Shown here: positions 1 to 5,736 of the stretch, piece by piece
Layout: each line of letters opens with the position of its first letter
How positions within the stretch are numbered: position 1 is the stretch's first letter
NCBI GenBank assembly: GCA_026225015.1
Contig: JAMFRY010000011.1
Span: 1-8,869 of the forward strand
Reading direction: 5' to 3'
DNA length: 8,869 nucleotides
Source of the DNA: Alphaproteobacteria bacterium
GTDB taxonomy: Bacteria; Pseudomonadota; Alphaproteobacteria; Acetobacterales; Acetobacteraceae
Made by a program: the position numbers and the translations under genes
Notes under the pieces: generated by a model
The model's database searches: none
Seen by the model: only the letters and a program-made list of their open reading frames with translations
What the model was told of the DNA's origin: nothing

Positions 1-1
1 G

Positions 2-259
2 ACGACTGGCGGCGTTTCGGCTTCCTTCGCCATGCTGGGGGACATCCAGATCGCCGAACCGAACGCTTTGATCGGCTTTGCCGGCGCCCGCGTGATCGAG
101 CAGACGGTGCGCGAGAAACTGCCGGAGGGATTCCAGCGGGCGGAATATCTGTACGAGCACGGCATAATCGACATGGTGATCAAGCGCGGCGAATTGACCG
201 AGACGCTGGCCCGGCTGGTGGCTCTGCTGACCGCCAACCAGCAGAAAGCGGCGGCTTGA
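2..259 (+). CDS. accD: Acetyl-CoA carboxylase carboxyltransferase subunit beta, C-terminal 85 residues (5' end outside window)
   Basis: The reading frame enters from the left edge and ends at TGA 257-259. The fragment opens with TTGGVSASFAMLGD and continues with AEPNALIGFAGARVIEQT and a GFQRAEYLYEHGIIDMV block. These are signature segments of the crotonase-fold carboxyltransferase beta subunit, which with AccA moves the carboxyl group from carboxybiotin to acetyl-CoA and makes malonyl-CoA for fatty acid synthesis in the cytosol. The N-terminal zinc ribbon of AccD would lie outside the window. The last 15 or so residues are a less conserved tail ending in a run of alanines. The stop codon overlaps the start of folC, so the two genes are probably co-transcribed. 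The accD-folC order is usual in Alphaproteobacteria. Identity is confident; only the fragment is visible. Confidence 0.95.
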   Translation, partial: TTGGVSASFAMLGDIQIAEPNALIGFAGARVIEQTVREKLPEGFQRAEYLYEHGIIDMVIKRGELTETLARLVALLTANQQKAAA

Positions 260-1497
260 GCGGACGCACGCAAGCGAGTCTAGACCGGCTTCACAAGCTC
301 TACCCCAAACTGATCGATCTGAGCCTGGACCGGCTGCTCCGGCTGCTGGGCGAATTGGGCGATCCGCATTTGCACCTGCCGCCGGTGATCCATGTGGCGG
401 GGACCAACGGCAAAGGCAGTTGCTGCGCCTTTTTGCGCGCCATCGCGGAAGCGGCCGGGTTGCGCGTACACGTGTACACCTCGCCGCATCTGGTGCGGTT
501 CAACGAGCGGATCAGGCTGGCAGGCGCGCTTGTTTCCGATGACGCTCTGGCGCAGGCGCTGGATGAGATCGAAGCGGTGAATGAGGGCAACCAGATCACC
601 GTATTCGAGGCGATCACGGCAGCGGCGTTCTTATTGTTCTCGCACGTGCCGGCGGAATTATGCATCCTGGAGGTGGGGCTGGGCGGCAAGTTCGATGCAA
701 CCAATGTGATCGCTCCGCCGCTGGTGGCGGCGATTACCTCGATCTCGATGGATCATCAGGATTTTCTTGGCGACAGGCTGGCGCTGATCGCGGCGGAGAA
801 AGCCGGCATCGTCAAGCATGGCGGCACCGTGGTGACAGGGCTGCAATTGCCGGAAGCTTTGGCCGAGATCGAGCGCGAGGCGGCGCTGCAAAATGCCAAG
901 CTTTTGCGCCGAGGCCGGGACTGGGAAATCGAGGAGACCGGCACCGGATTGCGCTTTGCCGGGATGCAATTGCCCAAGCCCGGTCTGATCGGCGCGCATC
1001 AGGCGGATAATGCGGGCATTGCAATCGCCGCCTTGCGGGCCTCCGGCTTGGCGATTCCAGTTTCTGCCTATAGTCCAGGCCTGTCGCGTGCAGAATGGCC
1101 GGCGCGATTGCAGCCCTTGCGGGGGCGGCTGCTGAAACTTTTGCCCGCGGGCTCCAGCCTGTTCCTGGATGGCGCGCATAATCCCGGCGGCGCGCTAGCG
1201 CTGGCGGAACAGCTCGACCGCTGGGAAGGACCGACCACGTTGCTGGTGGGCATGAAGAAGTCCAAGGATGTGGTGGCGTTTTTTGCGCCGCTGCTGCCCA
1301 GGGCGGCGCGGGTTTTCGCGGTGGTGGAGCCGGGGCAGCATTTGGCGCTTGGCGTGCATGACGTCATCGCGGCCTCCGGCGGCGTGGCCCTGGCCGGACC
1401 GGACGTGGCCGGCGCGTTGCGGCAGATCTCGGCGCCGTCACGGGTGCTGATCTGTGGCAGCCTGTATCTGGCGGGGGAGGTTCTGAAGCTGGATTGA
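256..1497 (+). CDS. folC: Bifunctional folylpolyglutamate synthase / dihydrofolate synthase
   Basis: This 413-residue protein has the usual length for FolC, a cytosolic Mur-ligase-fold enzyme that adds glutamate to dihydropteroate and to reduced folates using ATP. Visible motifs in order: P-loop GTNGKGS (49-55), TSPHLVRFNERIR (75-87), the FEAITAAAF segment (117-125), LEVGLGGKFDATN (138-150), SMDHQDFLG (164-172), EKAGIVK (181-187), and LDGAHNPGG in the C-terminal glutamate-ligase domain. GGKFDATN carries Lys-Phe where GGRLDATN is the common form, a mild change. The start is a TTG at 256-258 that overlaps the accD stop (TTGA). No upstream alternative in this frame avoids running deep into accD, so translation is likely coupled to accD. 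No terminator is obvious in the 90 bases after the stop. Confidence 0.95.
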   Translation: MSGRTQASLDRLHKLYPKLIDLSLDRLLRLLGELGDPHLHLPPVIHVAGTNGKGSCCAFLRAIAEAAGLRVHVYTSPHLVRFNERIRLAGALVSDDALAQALDEIEAVNEGNQITVFEAITAAAFLLFSHVPAELCILEVGLGGKFDATNVIAPPLVAAITSISMDHQDFLGDRLALIAAEKAGIVKHGGTVVTGLQLPEALAEIEREAALQNAKLLRRGRDWEIEETGTGLRFAGMQLPKPGLIGAHQADNAGIAIAALRASGLAIPVSAYSPGLSRAEWPARLQPLRGRLLKLLPAGSSLFLDGAHNPGGALALAEQLDRWEGPTTLLVGMKKSKDVVAFFAPLLPRAARVFAVVEPGQHLALGVHDVIAASGGVALAGPDVAGALRQISAPSRVLICGSLYLAGEVLKLD

Positions 1498-1587
1498 AGG
1501 TTTGTTCTGGCGCCGCCGTTGAACATAACTGCGCCACATTGCCAGGTTAAATTGCCGGCATTGATCACCTAAGGGGCAGCTAAAGCA

Positions 1588-1977
1588 ATGAAGGCGTATC
1601 GTTTGAAGTCTCGAATTCCGGCCTTCAGGGCTGTTGTTTTGGGCGTAGTCGCTCTCTGCGGGCTGGCTGCCTGCACGGTAGTCGCGCAGCCAGCGCCGCC
1701 GCGGCCGATCTACCGGCCACCGCCACCGGCTGTTATCTATGCGCCGCCGCCCCGCCCGGTCTATCAACCGCCGCCGTTACGCGTTGAGATTATTCCATCG
1801 CCCCCGGCTGGGCATTACATCTGGCAGCCCGGCCACTGGGTCTGGGGCGGCGGCAATAATTATGCGTGGACACCCGGGAGATATATGTACCGGCAGGCCA
1901 GCTGGCACCAATGGGTGCATGGGCGCTGGGCGCAGGTGAATGGCAACTCGGCATGGATACCAGGCCATTGGCAGTAG
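1588..1977 (+). CDS. Small YXWGXW-repeat-type lipoprotein, proline-rich
   Basis: This 129-residue protein has a signal peptide (basic start, then hydrophobic FRAVVLGVVALCGLAAC) ending in a lipobox LAAC with Cys29 as the probable lipidated residue. It is therefore predicted to be a membrane-anchored lipoprotein on the periplasmic side. Residues 34-72 are a proline-rich spacer with several PPP runs (RPPPP, APPPRP, QPPP). The rest carries tryptophan/glycine repeats: YIWQPGHWVW, YAWTPGRYMY, then SAWIPGHWQ at the C-terminus. This pattern matches the YXWGXW repeat family of proteobacterial envelope proteins, whose biochemical role is poorly defined. An AAGGGG Shine-Dalgarno-like run lies at 1571-1576, 11 bases before the ATG. 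The gene stands alone and converges on the acetyltransferase gene 15 bases downstream. Family assignment is fairly sure; function is unknown. Confidence 0.85.
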   Translation: MKAYRLKSRIPAFRAVVLGVVALCGLAACTVVAQPAPPRPIYRPPPPAVIYAPPPRPVYQPPPLRVEIIPSPPAGHYIWQPGHWVWGGGNNYAWTPGRYMYRQASWHQWVHGRWAQVNGNSAWIPGHWQ

Positions 1978-1988
1978 GGGAAAATCTG

Positions 1989-2005
1989 CCGCCTAAAGCG
2001 GGCGG
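1989..2005 (-). terminator. Possible weak terminator hairpin at the end of the GNAT gene
   Basis: CCGCC (1989-1993) and GGCGG (2001-2005) form a 5-bp GC stem with a 7-base loop that includes the stop codon of the minus-strand acetyltransferase gene. Read on the minus strand, the stem is followed four bases later by a short T run (1984-1981). The stem is short and the T tract weak, so this is only a suggestion. It sits where two convergent genes meet. Confidence 0.3.
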
Positions 2006-2475
2006 TACATGATCAGCGCATCGACGAAGCCGAGGCCGGGATGCGCGAAGGCTTCGGGGATGCGGCCAATGGTATCAAAACCCAGGCTCTCCCACAGCCG
2101 CACCGCGCGGACATTGCTGGCGAGCACGAAGTTGAACTGCATGGCGCGGTATCCCTGACTCAGGGCATGGAGCAAGGAATGCTCGCACATCTGCCGCGCT
2201 ATGCCCTGGCCGACTGCTTGCGGGTGGGTGACATATCCGCAATTGGCGATATGCGCGCCGCCGCCGGCCTGGTTTGAGCGCAGATAATACGTGCCAAGGA
2301 TGTCCGATCCGCGTTCCGCAACAAAGGTTTCACGATCCGGCGCGATCCAATAGGCCAAGCCTTCGGCTTTGGACATGTCGCGTCGCAACGCATACGTCTC
2401 GCCGGCCCGTATGACAGGCTCAAGAATCTCCCAGATAGCCTCATGGTCGGCCGAACCGGCAGGGCGGATGATCAT
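1993..2475 (-). CDS. GNAT family N-acetyltransferase
   Basis: The product has 160 residues, a standard single-domain GNAT length. It opens with IIRPAGSADHEAIWEIL, a typical beta1-alpha1 start. A central strand (GTYYLRSNQAGGGAHIANCGYVTHP) leads into the acetyl-CoA pyrophosphate-binding motif QAVGQGIA (86-93, pattern Q/R-x-x-G-x-G/A). Motif B follows with N121 and LWESLGFDTIGRIPEAF (127-143). This family moves acetyl groups from acetyl-CoA to amines; the substrate here cannot be read from the sequence. The overall form resembles the L-amino-acid/phosphinothricin-like branch. An AAGG lies just upstream of the ATG. It is in the same direction as phaB, but the 145-base gap with a large palindrome argues for a separate transcript. 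Confidence 0.9.
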   Translation of the reverse strand: MIIRPAGSADHEAIWEILEPVIRAGETYALRRDMSKAEGLAYWIAPDRETFVAERGSDILGTYYLRSNQAGGGAHIANCGYVTHPQAVGQGIARQMCEHSLLHALSQGYRAMQFNFVLASNVRAVRLWESLGFDTIGRIPEAFAHPGLGFVDALIMYRPL

Positions 2476-2519
2476 GCCTTTCCAGCACCTGCTGGATAAT
2501 TCGTTATGGTGAGTCAGTT

Positions 2520-2592
2520 GGCGCGATTTTCTCAGACCCTGAGCGGAGCGTACTTAATGTACGCGAGCACCGGAAGCTGAGAAAAGCGCGTC
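2520..2592. repeat. Nested intergenic palindrome between phaB and the GNAT gene
   Basis: Outer arms 2520-2535 and 2577-2592 pair at 14 of 16 positions, with nine uninterrupted pairs (TTTTCTCAG / CTGAGAAAA). In the middle is a perfect 6-bp inverted repeat, GCGTAC (2548-2553) and GTACGC (2559-2564), around the loop TTAAT. Between outer and inner stems are two 12-base segments (2536-2547 and 2565-2576) that are not complementary. They share GAGC followed by GGA in the same orientation (GAGCGGA and GAGCACCGGA). Neither strand has a T run right after the outer stem, so a classical terminator is not well supported. The element starts 28 bases past the phaB stop. It could be a REP-like or protein-binding element, or act as an RNA stabiliser at the phaB 3' end. 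No second copy is in the window. Confidence 0.7.
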
Positions 2593-2620
2593 AAATGGCC
2601 ACCAGAACGGATTATCCCAA

Positions 2621-3343
2621 TCAGTACATGTGTTGGCCGCCATTGATGGATAGGGTGGAGCCGGTGATGAAATCGGCTTCGTCGGCGGTGAGGAAGACGA
2701 CGCCGCGACCGACATCCTCCGTGGAGCCGAGCCGGCCGCGGGGGATTTTGGCGATGATCTTCTCCAGCACCTCGGGCGGCACGGCGCGCACCATCTCGGT
2801 ATCCACATAGCCGGGCGCGATGGCGTTGACCGTGATGCCATAGCGGGCGCCCTCCAGCGAGAGCGCTTTGGTGAAACCATGAATGCCGGCTTTCGCGGAG
2901 GCGTAATTGACCTGGCCATATTGGCCGGCCTGGCCATTGATGGAGCCAATACTGACGATGCGGCCGAATTTATTGGCCTTCATGCCGTCATAGCAGGCTT
3001 TGGACAGATTGAAGACGGAGCCAAGATTGGTGTCGATCACCGCATCCCACATGTCGCGGCTCATTTTTCCGATCACGGCGTCCCGGGTGATTCCGGCATT
3101 GTTGACGAGGATTTCAATGGTGCCATGCCGGGCGGTAATATCGGCAACGGCGGCGGCGCATTGATCGTAGTCGCAGGCGTCAAACTTCACGGTCTCGATG
3201 CCGGTTTCCTTGGCGAAGGCCTCGGCGGCGGCCGTGTTGCCGGCATAGTTGGCGATGACGTGGCGGCCGGCCCGTTGCAATGCAATGCTGATGGCGGCGC
3301 CGATGCCGCGCGTACCGCCGGTGACCAATGCGATTCTCGCCAT
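2621..3343 (-). CDS. phaB: Acetoacetyl-CoA reductase (PhaB type)
   Basis: This is a classical short-chain dehydrogenase of 240 residues, close to the usual PhaB length. It reduces acetoacetyl-CoA to (R)-3-hydroxybutyryl-CoA with NADPH, the monomer for polyhydroxybutyrate. Visible motifs: TGGTRGIG (8-15, cofactor loop), NNAGITRD (81-88), and the catalytic Ser134, Tyr147 and Lys151 within SINGQAGQYGQVNYASAKAG. The GQ-rich stretch after the serine and the C-terminal INGGQHMY are characteristic of PhaB rather than of FabG. A good Shine-Dalgarno (GGAGGA on the minus strand, 3351-3356) sits 7 bases before the ATG. It follows the P450 gene in the same direction across a 108-base gap with an inverted repeat. 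No phaA or phaC is visible here. A FabG-like paralogue is the main alternative but is less likely given the C-terminus. Confidence 0.92.
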   Translation of the reverse strand: MARIALVTGGTRGIGAAISIALQRAGRHVIANYAGNTAAAEAFAKETGIETVKFDACDYDQCAAAVADITARHGTIEILVNNAGITRDAVIGKMSRDMWDAVIDTNLGSVFNLSKACYDGMKANKFGRIVSIGSINGQAGQYGQVNYASAKAGIHGFTKALSLEGARYGITVNAIAPGYVDTEMVRAVPPEVLEKIIAKIPRGRLGSTEDVGRGVVFLTADEADFITGSTLSINGGQHMY

Positions 3344-3376
3344 TCTAATTTCCTCCGTTTAGCAAGGTCTAATCCA

Positions 3377-3403
3377 GATAAAGGTGCAGTGGTACCCTTT
3401 ATC
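3377..3403. promoter_or_regulatory. Inverted repeat in the phaB leader / P450 3' gap
   Basis: GATAAAGG (3377-3384) and CCTTTATC (3396-3403) are perfect 8-bp arms separated by 11 bases. Allowing one mismatch, the arms extend by CC/GG on the outside. The element lies 34 bases upstream of the phaB ATG and 48 bases after the P450 stop on the minus strand. It could be an operator for phaB or the hairpin of an attenuator or terminator. There is no T run after it on the minus strand, so an operator or RNA structure is more plausible than an intrinsic terminator. The role is inferred. Confidence 0.4.
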
Positions 3404-3451
3404 CGGGGTATACAGCAAAAGAAAGGACTGTTCCTTGCGGAGGATCAAGCT

Positions 3452-4744
3452 TCAGGCCGGCGTGAATTCGATGTGCAGTTCCGAGAGGCTGCGCAGCATA
3501 TAGGTGGGTTCGTATCTATAGCTCCGATTTTCGGCGGGGCCGTGATGCTTCTCTGCGATGCGGATATCGGCCAGCCGGTCGAGCAGGCGGTCGATGGCGA
3601 TTCTTGTCTCCAGCCGGGCGAGCGGCGCGCCCGGGCAGGCATGCGCGCCGCGGCTGAAGGTGAGATGATCGCGCAGCCGCGGCCGGTCGATGTCAAAAAG
3701 CGCGGGATTCTCGAAATGCCCGGGATCGTGATTGGCCGCCAGCAACCCTACCGTGATGACCGAGCCGGCCGAAACCTCGACTCGCTCTACGGTGGTGGAT
3801 TTGGTGGCCAGCCTGAAAACACATTTGGTGGGCGCGTCGAAGCGCAATACCTCCTCGACGAAATCCGCAATCCGGTGGCGTTCCGCCCGCAGGCGCCGCT
3901 GCAATTGCGGGTCATCGCCCAGCAGGCGCACCGCCGCCGCGATGGTACGCGCCGAAGTATCCTGCCCGGCGCCGAAAATGAAGCGAGCGAGACCAGCCAG
4001 CATTTTTACCTCCGGCAGGGTTCCGTCCTTGTAGCGGGAGGCTGCCAGCTCCGACATCAGGTCACCGACCGGATTCGTCCGGCGCTTTTCGATATAGGCG
4101 GTAAAGCGCGCTTCCAGGAAAACCAGCGGATCGGGGCCGATCTTATGCGCCGGATCGCCTTCGATGGAGGTGGGGGCGGGGCCCAGCAATGCGAGCAATT
4201 CGGCGCGGTCTGCTTCCGGGATGCCGAGCAGATCACAGATCGCATAGGTCGCGGTGGCATGGGCGAAATCCGCGACGACCTCGCATTCGCCGCGGGGCAA
4301 AAATTTGTCGATCAGCCGGTCCGCCAACGAGGTGAGATAATCCTCGGTCCGCTTCAGCCGCTCATGGGTCAGCAGCGCCGTTACCAGTGCCCGATGCGCG
4401 CTGTGTTTCTCACCGTCGAAGCTGACGAGATGGGCCGACCAGGGCAGTTCCTCGCGATGCGCCTCGAGCAGCGCGCTGATATCGTCGCCCTGCGGCGTAA
4501 AGGGGAGCGGCGGGATCGGTCCGGCGACCGAGACGCTGGAGGAAAACGAACCGTCGCGGCGACTTAACACGTCGAGCACGGCATCATAGCCGGTGAGCAT
4601 GATCGCATCATGGTGCTGCTCGCGCAGCACGGGGCATTGTGATCGGAGCTGGTTGAAATAGCTCACCGGGTCCTGCACGACGGTCGCGTCGGCGAAGAAA
4701 TCGCGCAACTCCGGCGTAATTTCGGCCTTGGAACCATCCTTCAT
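3452..4744 (-). CDS. Cytochrome P450
   Basis: This 430-residue protein has the length of a soluble bacterial class I P450 with no membrane anchor. It would insert one oxygen atom into an organic substrate, fed by a separate ferredoxin and reductase, neither of which is visible here. Motifs: I-helix GAGQDT (258-263) with the oxygen-activating Thr263, K-helix ExxR (Glu298-Arg301), and heme loop FSRGAHACPG (363-372) with Cys370 as the thiolate ligand. AANHDPGHFENPALFDIDRPR is the usual meander-side segment. The start at 4742-4744 is chosen because GGAGGA (minus strand, 4753-4758) lies 8 bases upstream and the protein then has family length. The same frame stays open upstream, without a stop, through a toxin-like gene as far as 5260. 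The substrate is unknown; the phaB neighbour suggests but does not prove lipid-related chemistry. Confidence 0.93.
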   Translation of the reverse strand: MKDGSKAEITPELRDFFADATVVQDPVSYFNQLRSQCPVLREQHHDAIMLTGYDAVLDVLSRRDGSFSSSVSVAGPIPPLPFTPQGDDISALLEAHREELPWSAHLVSFDGEKHSAHRALVTALLTHERLKRTEDYLTSLADRLIDKFLPRGECEVVADFAHATATYAICDLLGIPEADRAELLALLGPAPTSIEGDPAHKIGPDPLVFLEARFTAYIEKRRTNPVGDLMSELAASRYKDGTLPEVKMLAGLARFIFGAGQDTSARTIAAAVRLLGDDPQLQRRLRAERHRIADFVEEVLRFDAPTKCVFRLATKSTTVERVEVSAGSVITVGLLAANHDPGHFENPALFDIDRPRLRDHLTFSRGAHACPGAPLARLETRIAIDRLLDRLADIRIAEKHHGPAENRSYRYEPTYMLRSLSELHIEFTPA

Positions 4745-4915
4745 TGTCAACTTCCTCCGGCAACCTATTGATTTTATCGCTTTTCGTTGGGCGCGTGGCC
4801 AGCTTGCAGGGCTTTGCCGCCCGCTTCCGTGCTGGGCGAGCCTATGAAATGTCGTTTGCCTTGTCCATCCACAACCGCGCGGGCCGGTTTTGGTAACGCG
4901 CTCTAGAAGCCGTCC
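4745..4915. other. Spacer between toxin-like region and P450, open in the P450 frame
   Basis: These 171 bases hold the P450 ribosome binding site (4753-4758) at one end. Otherwise they show no domain, repeat or promoter I can support. They are open in the same frame as both neighbours. The translated segment is rich in Arg, Gln, Gly and Ser and looks like non-coding sequence read by chance. Confidence 0.5.
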
Positions 4916-5260
4916 GTTCCGCAAGCGATCCATGATCTGCTGACTGTGGTCTACGCCGCCGAAGAAAATGGTGAGGATACTGACTTCGGAAGATAGATCA
5001 CCGACCTCGAAGGTGAAGGTAAAATTCTTGTTGGTCACGGTGCGAATGCCCGGTCGCATTTTTGCGTGTTCTGAGCACGGTTGCGGATGTGTGGCGAATG
5101 TCCGCATGTACACAAGGGCGTCGTCGATCCGAGCAGCCGCTCGCTCGACCGCACTTTCAAGGTTCTCTCCAAATTCCTCGTAGGTCTTAGCGAGATGTTC
5201 CTCAATGAGGTCAAGGTCGCGTGTGACATCCGCCACGCGGCGGACCCTATAACGTCGCAC
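4916..5260 (-). CDS. RelE/ParE-family toxin lacking its own stop codon (frame continues into the P450)
   Basis: About 115 residues from a GTG at 5258-5260 resemble ParE/RelE-fold toxins: a helical N-terminal half (DLDLIEEHLAKTYEEFG, then LESAVERAAARIDDAL), followed by strands in MRPGIRTVTNKNFTFTFEV and SEVSILTIFFGGVDH. The FFGGxDH ending followed by a short helix is typical of this family. Such proteins poison gyrase or cleave mRNA; which applies here cannot be told. After Asn115 the family would normally stop, but this frame has no stop codon for the remaining 57 codons before the P450 ATG, nor within the P450. The extension (residues 116-172) has no recognisable domain and looks like translated spacer. 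The GTG overlaps the out-of-frame end of the antitoxin gene, a normal toxin-antitoxin layout. The given end is where family likeness ends, not a stop codon. The toxin is probably inactive or under decay. Confidence 0.65.
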
Positions 5261-5512
5261 TCCTATTGCGTTTGCGCTTGATTATGGCGCGGGTCGCTGC
5301 CTCGCCCACATCAATATCGACAAAAGATCCGGAACGGCGCTGGTCGATCAACGACCGCAGAGCCTGGAGCTCCGCATCTAGCAATCGCGCCGCAACATCT
5401 CAAGCCCGCGCTGCAGAACCGCGCTCAGGCTGGGGAATTGCCTGCTCTCGACGAGGGAACGTGCATAGGCTTCCTGGTCATCCGTCAGCGATATCGAAGT
5501 CTTTGCAGTCAT
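5247..5512 (-). pseudogene. ParD-like ribbon-helix-helix antitoxin, frameshifted
   Basis: The ATG at 5510-5512 starts MTAKTSISLTDDQEAYARSL, then FPSLSAVLQRGLEMLRR. This is a clear N-terminal ribbon-helix-helix of the ParD/CC2985-type antitoxin, which binds its own operator and caps a ParE-type toxin. That frame stops after 44 residues (TAG, ending at 5378). The expected toxin-binding C-terminal half continues in another frame: LDAELQALRSLIDQ, RRSGSFVDIDVGEAA, then RAIIKRKR, ending at TAG 5247-5249. The break is near GGCGCGATTGC, about 5384-5395, and is repaired by adding one base, so a single-base deletion is the simplest reading. AGGTGG (5515-5520) precedes the ATG. A palindrome at 5533-5547 is the likely operator. 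Without its C-terminal half the product could bind DNA but should not neutralise the toxin. Confidence 0.8.
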
Positions 5513-5532
5513 AACCACCTTTTCATGTGCCG

Positions 5533-5547
5533 TACTACTGAGTAGTA
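5533..5547. promoter_or_regulatory. Candidate autoregulatory operator of the toxin-antitoxin module
   Basis: TACTACTGAGTAGTA is a perfect palindrome with 7-bp arms around a single central base. It lies 20 bases upstream of the antitoxin ATG on the minus strand, where antitoxins of the ribbon-helix-helix class usually bind to repress their own promoter. A GATACT at 5545-5550 (minus strand) overlaps its edge and could be a -10 box. No convincing -35 was seen. Function is inferred from position and symmetry. Confidence 0.5.
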
Positions 5548-5662
5548 TCGGCGTTAAGAACGGAGTTCGGGCGAAACTTGGCCGAGAGACGCACCGAGAA
5601 GCGGATTCCAGCCCAAGATTGGCATAGGTCGGCCATCTCGGTGATCCGAGGAGCGAAAAAAT

Positions 5663-5694
5663 GTACGGTGGGGTGCTCTTCCGCACCCCACCGT
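5663..5694 (+). repeat. Left REP hairpin
   Basis: ACGGTGGGGTGC (5665-5676) and GCACCCCACCGT (5683-5694) are perfect 12-bp arms around the loop TCTTCC. The 5' head is GTAC (5663-5666), one base different from the GTAG expected at the head of a REP. The orientation faces the transposase gene. Confidence 0.85.
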
Positions 5695-5736
5695 TCCCGT
5701 ATCATAACGGCGGCGCCGAAATGAAATGGTAGATGA

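Noticed and set aside
2520..2592. CRISPR-like or insertion-sequence terminal repeats
   Set aside because: There is only one copy, no spacer series, and no transposase between the arms.
2879..4567. Long plus-strand open frame of 562 codons
   Set aside because: It lies antisense to phaB and the P450, has no recognisable domain, and is the usual open shadow of GC-rich coding DNA.
4745..5260. Treating the toxin region as a genuine N-terminal domain of the P450
   Set aside because: The P450 has its own strong ribosome binding site and full family length without it, and the joining segment has no domain. An accidental in-frame junction is more likely, though kept as a finding.
5513..5686. N-terminal extension of the antitoxin frame to an upstream ATG
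   Set aside because: The extension would read through the putative operator and part of the left REP, and it lacks family likeness. The internal ATG at 5512 begins the typical antitoxin sequence and has a ribosome binding site.
5665..5694. Left hairpin as an intrinsic terminator
   Set aside because: No T run follows on either strand, and the matching hairpin beyond the RAYT gene makes a REP the better explanation.
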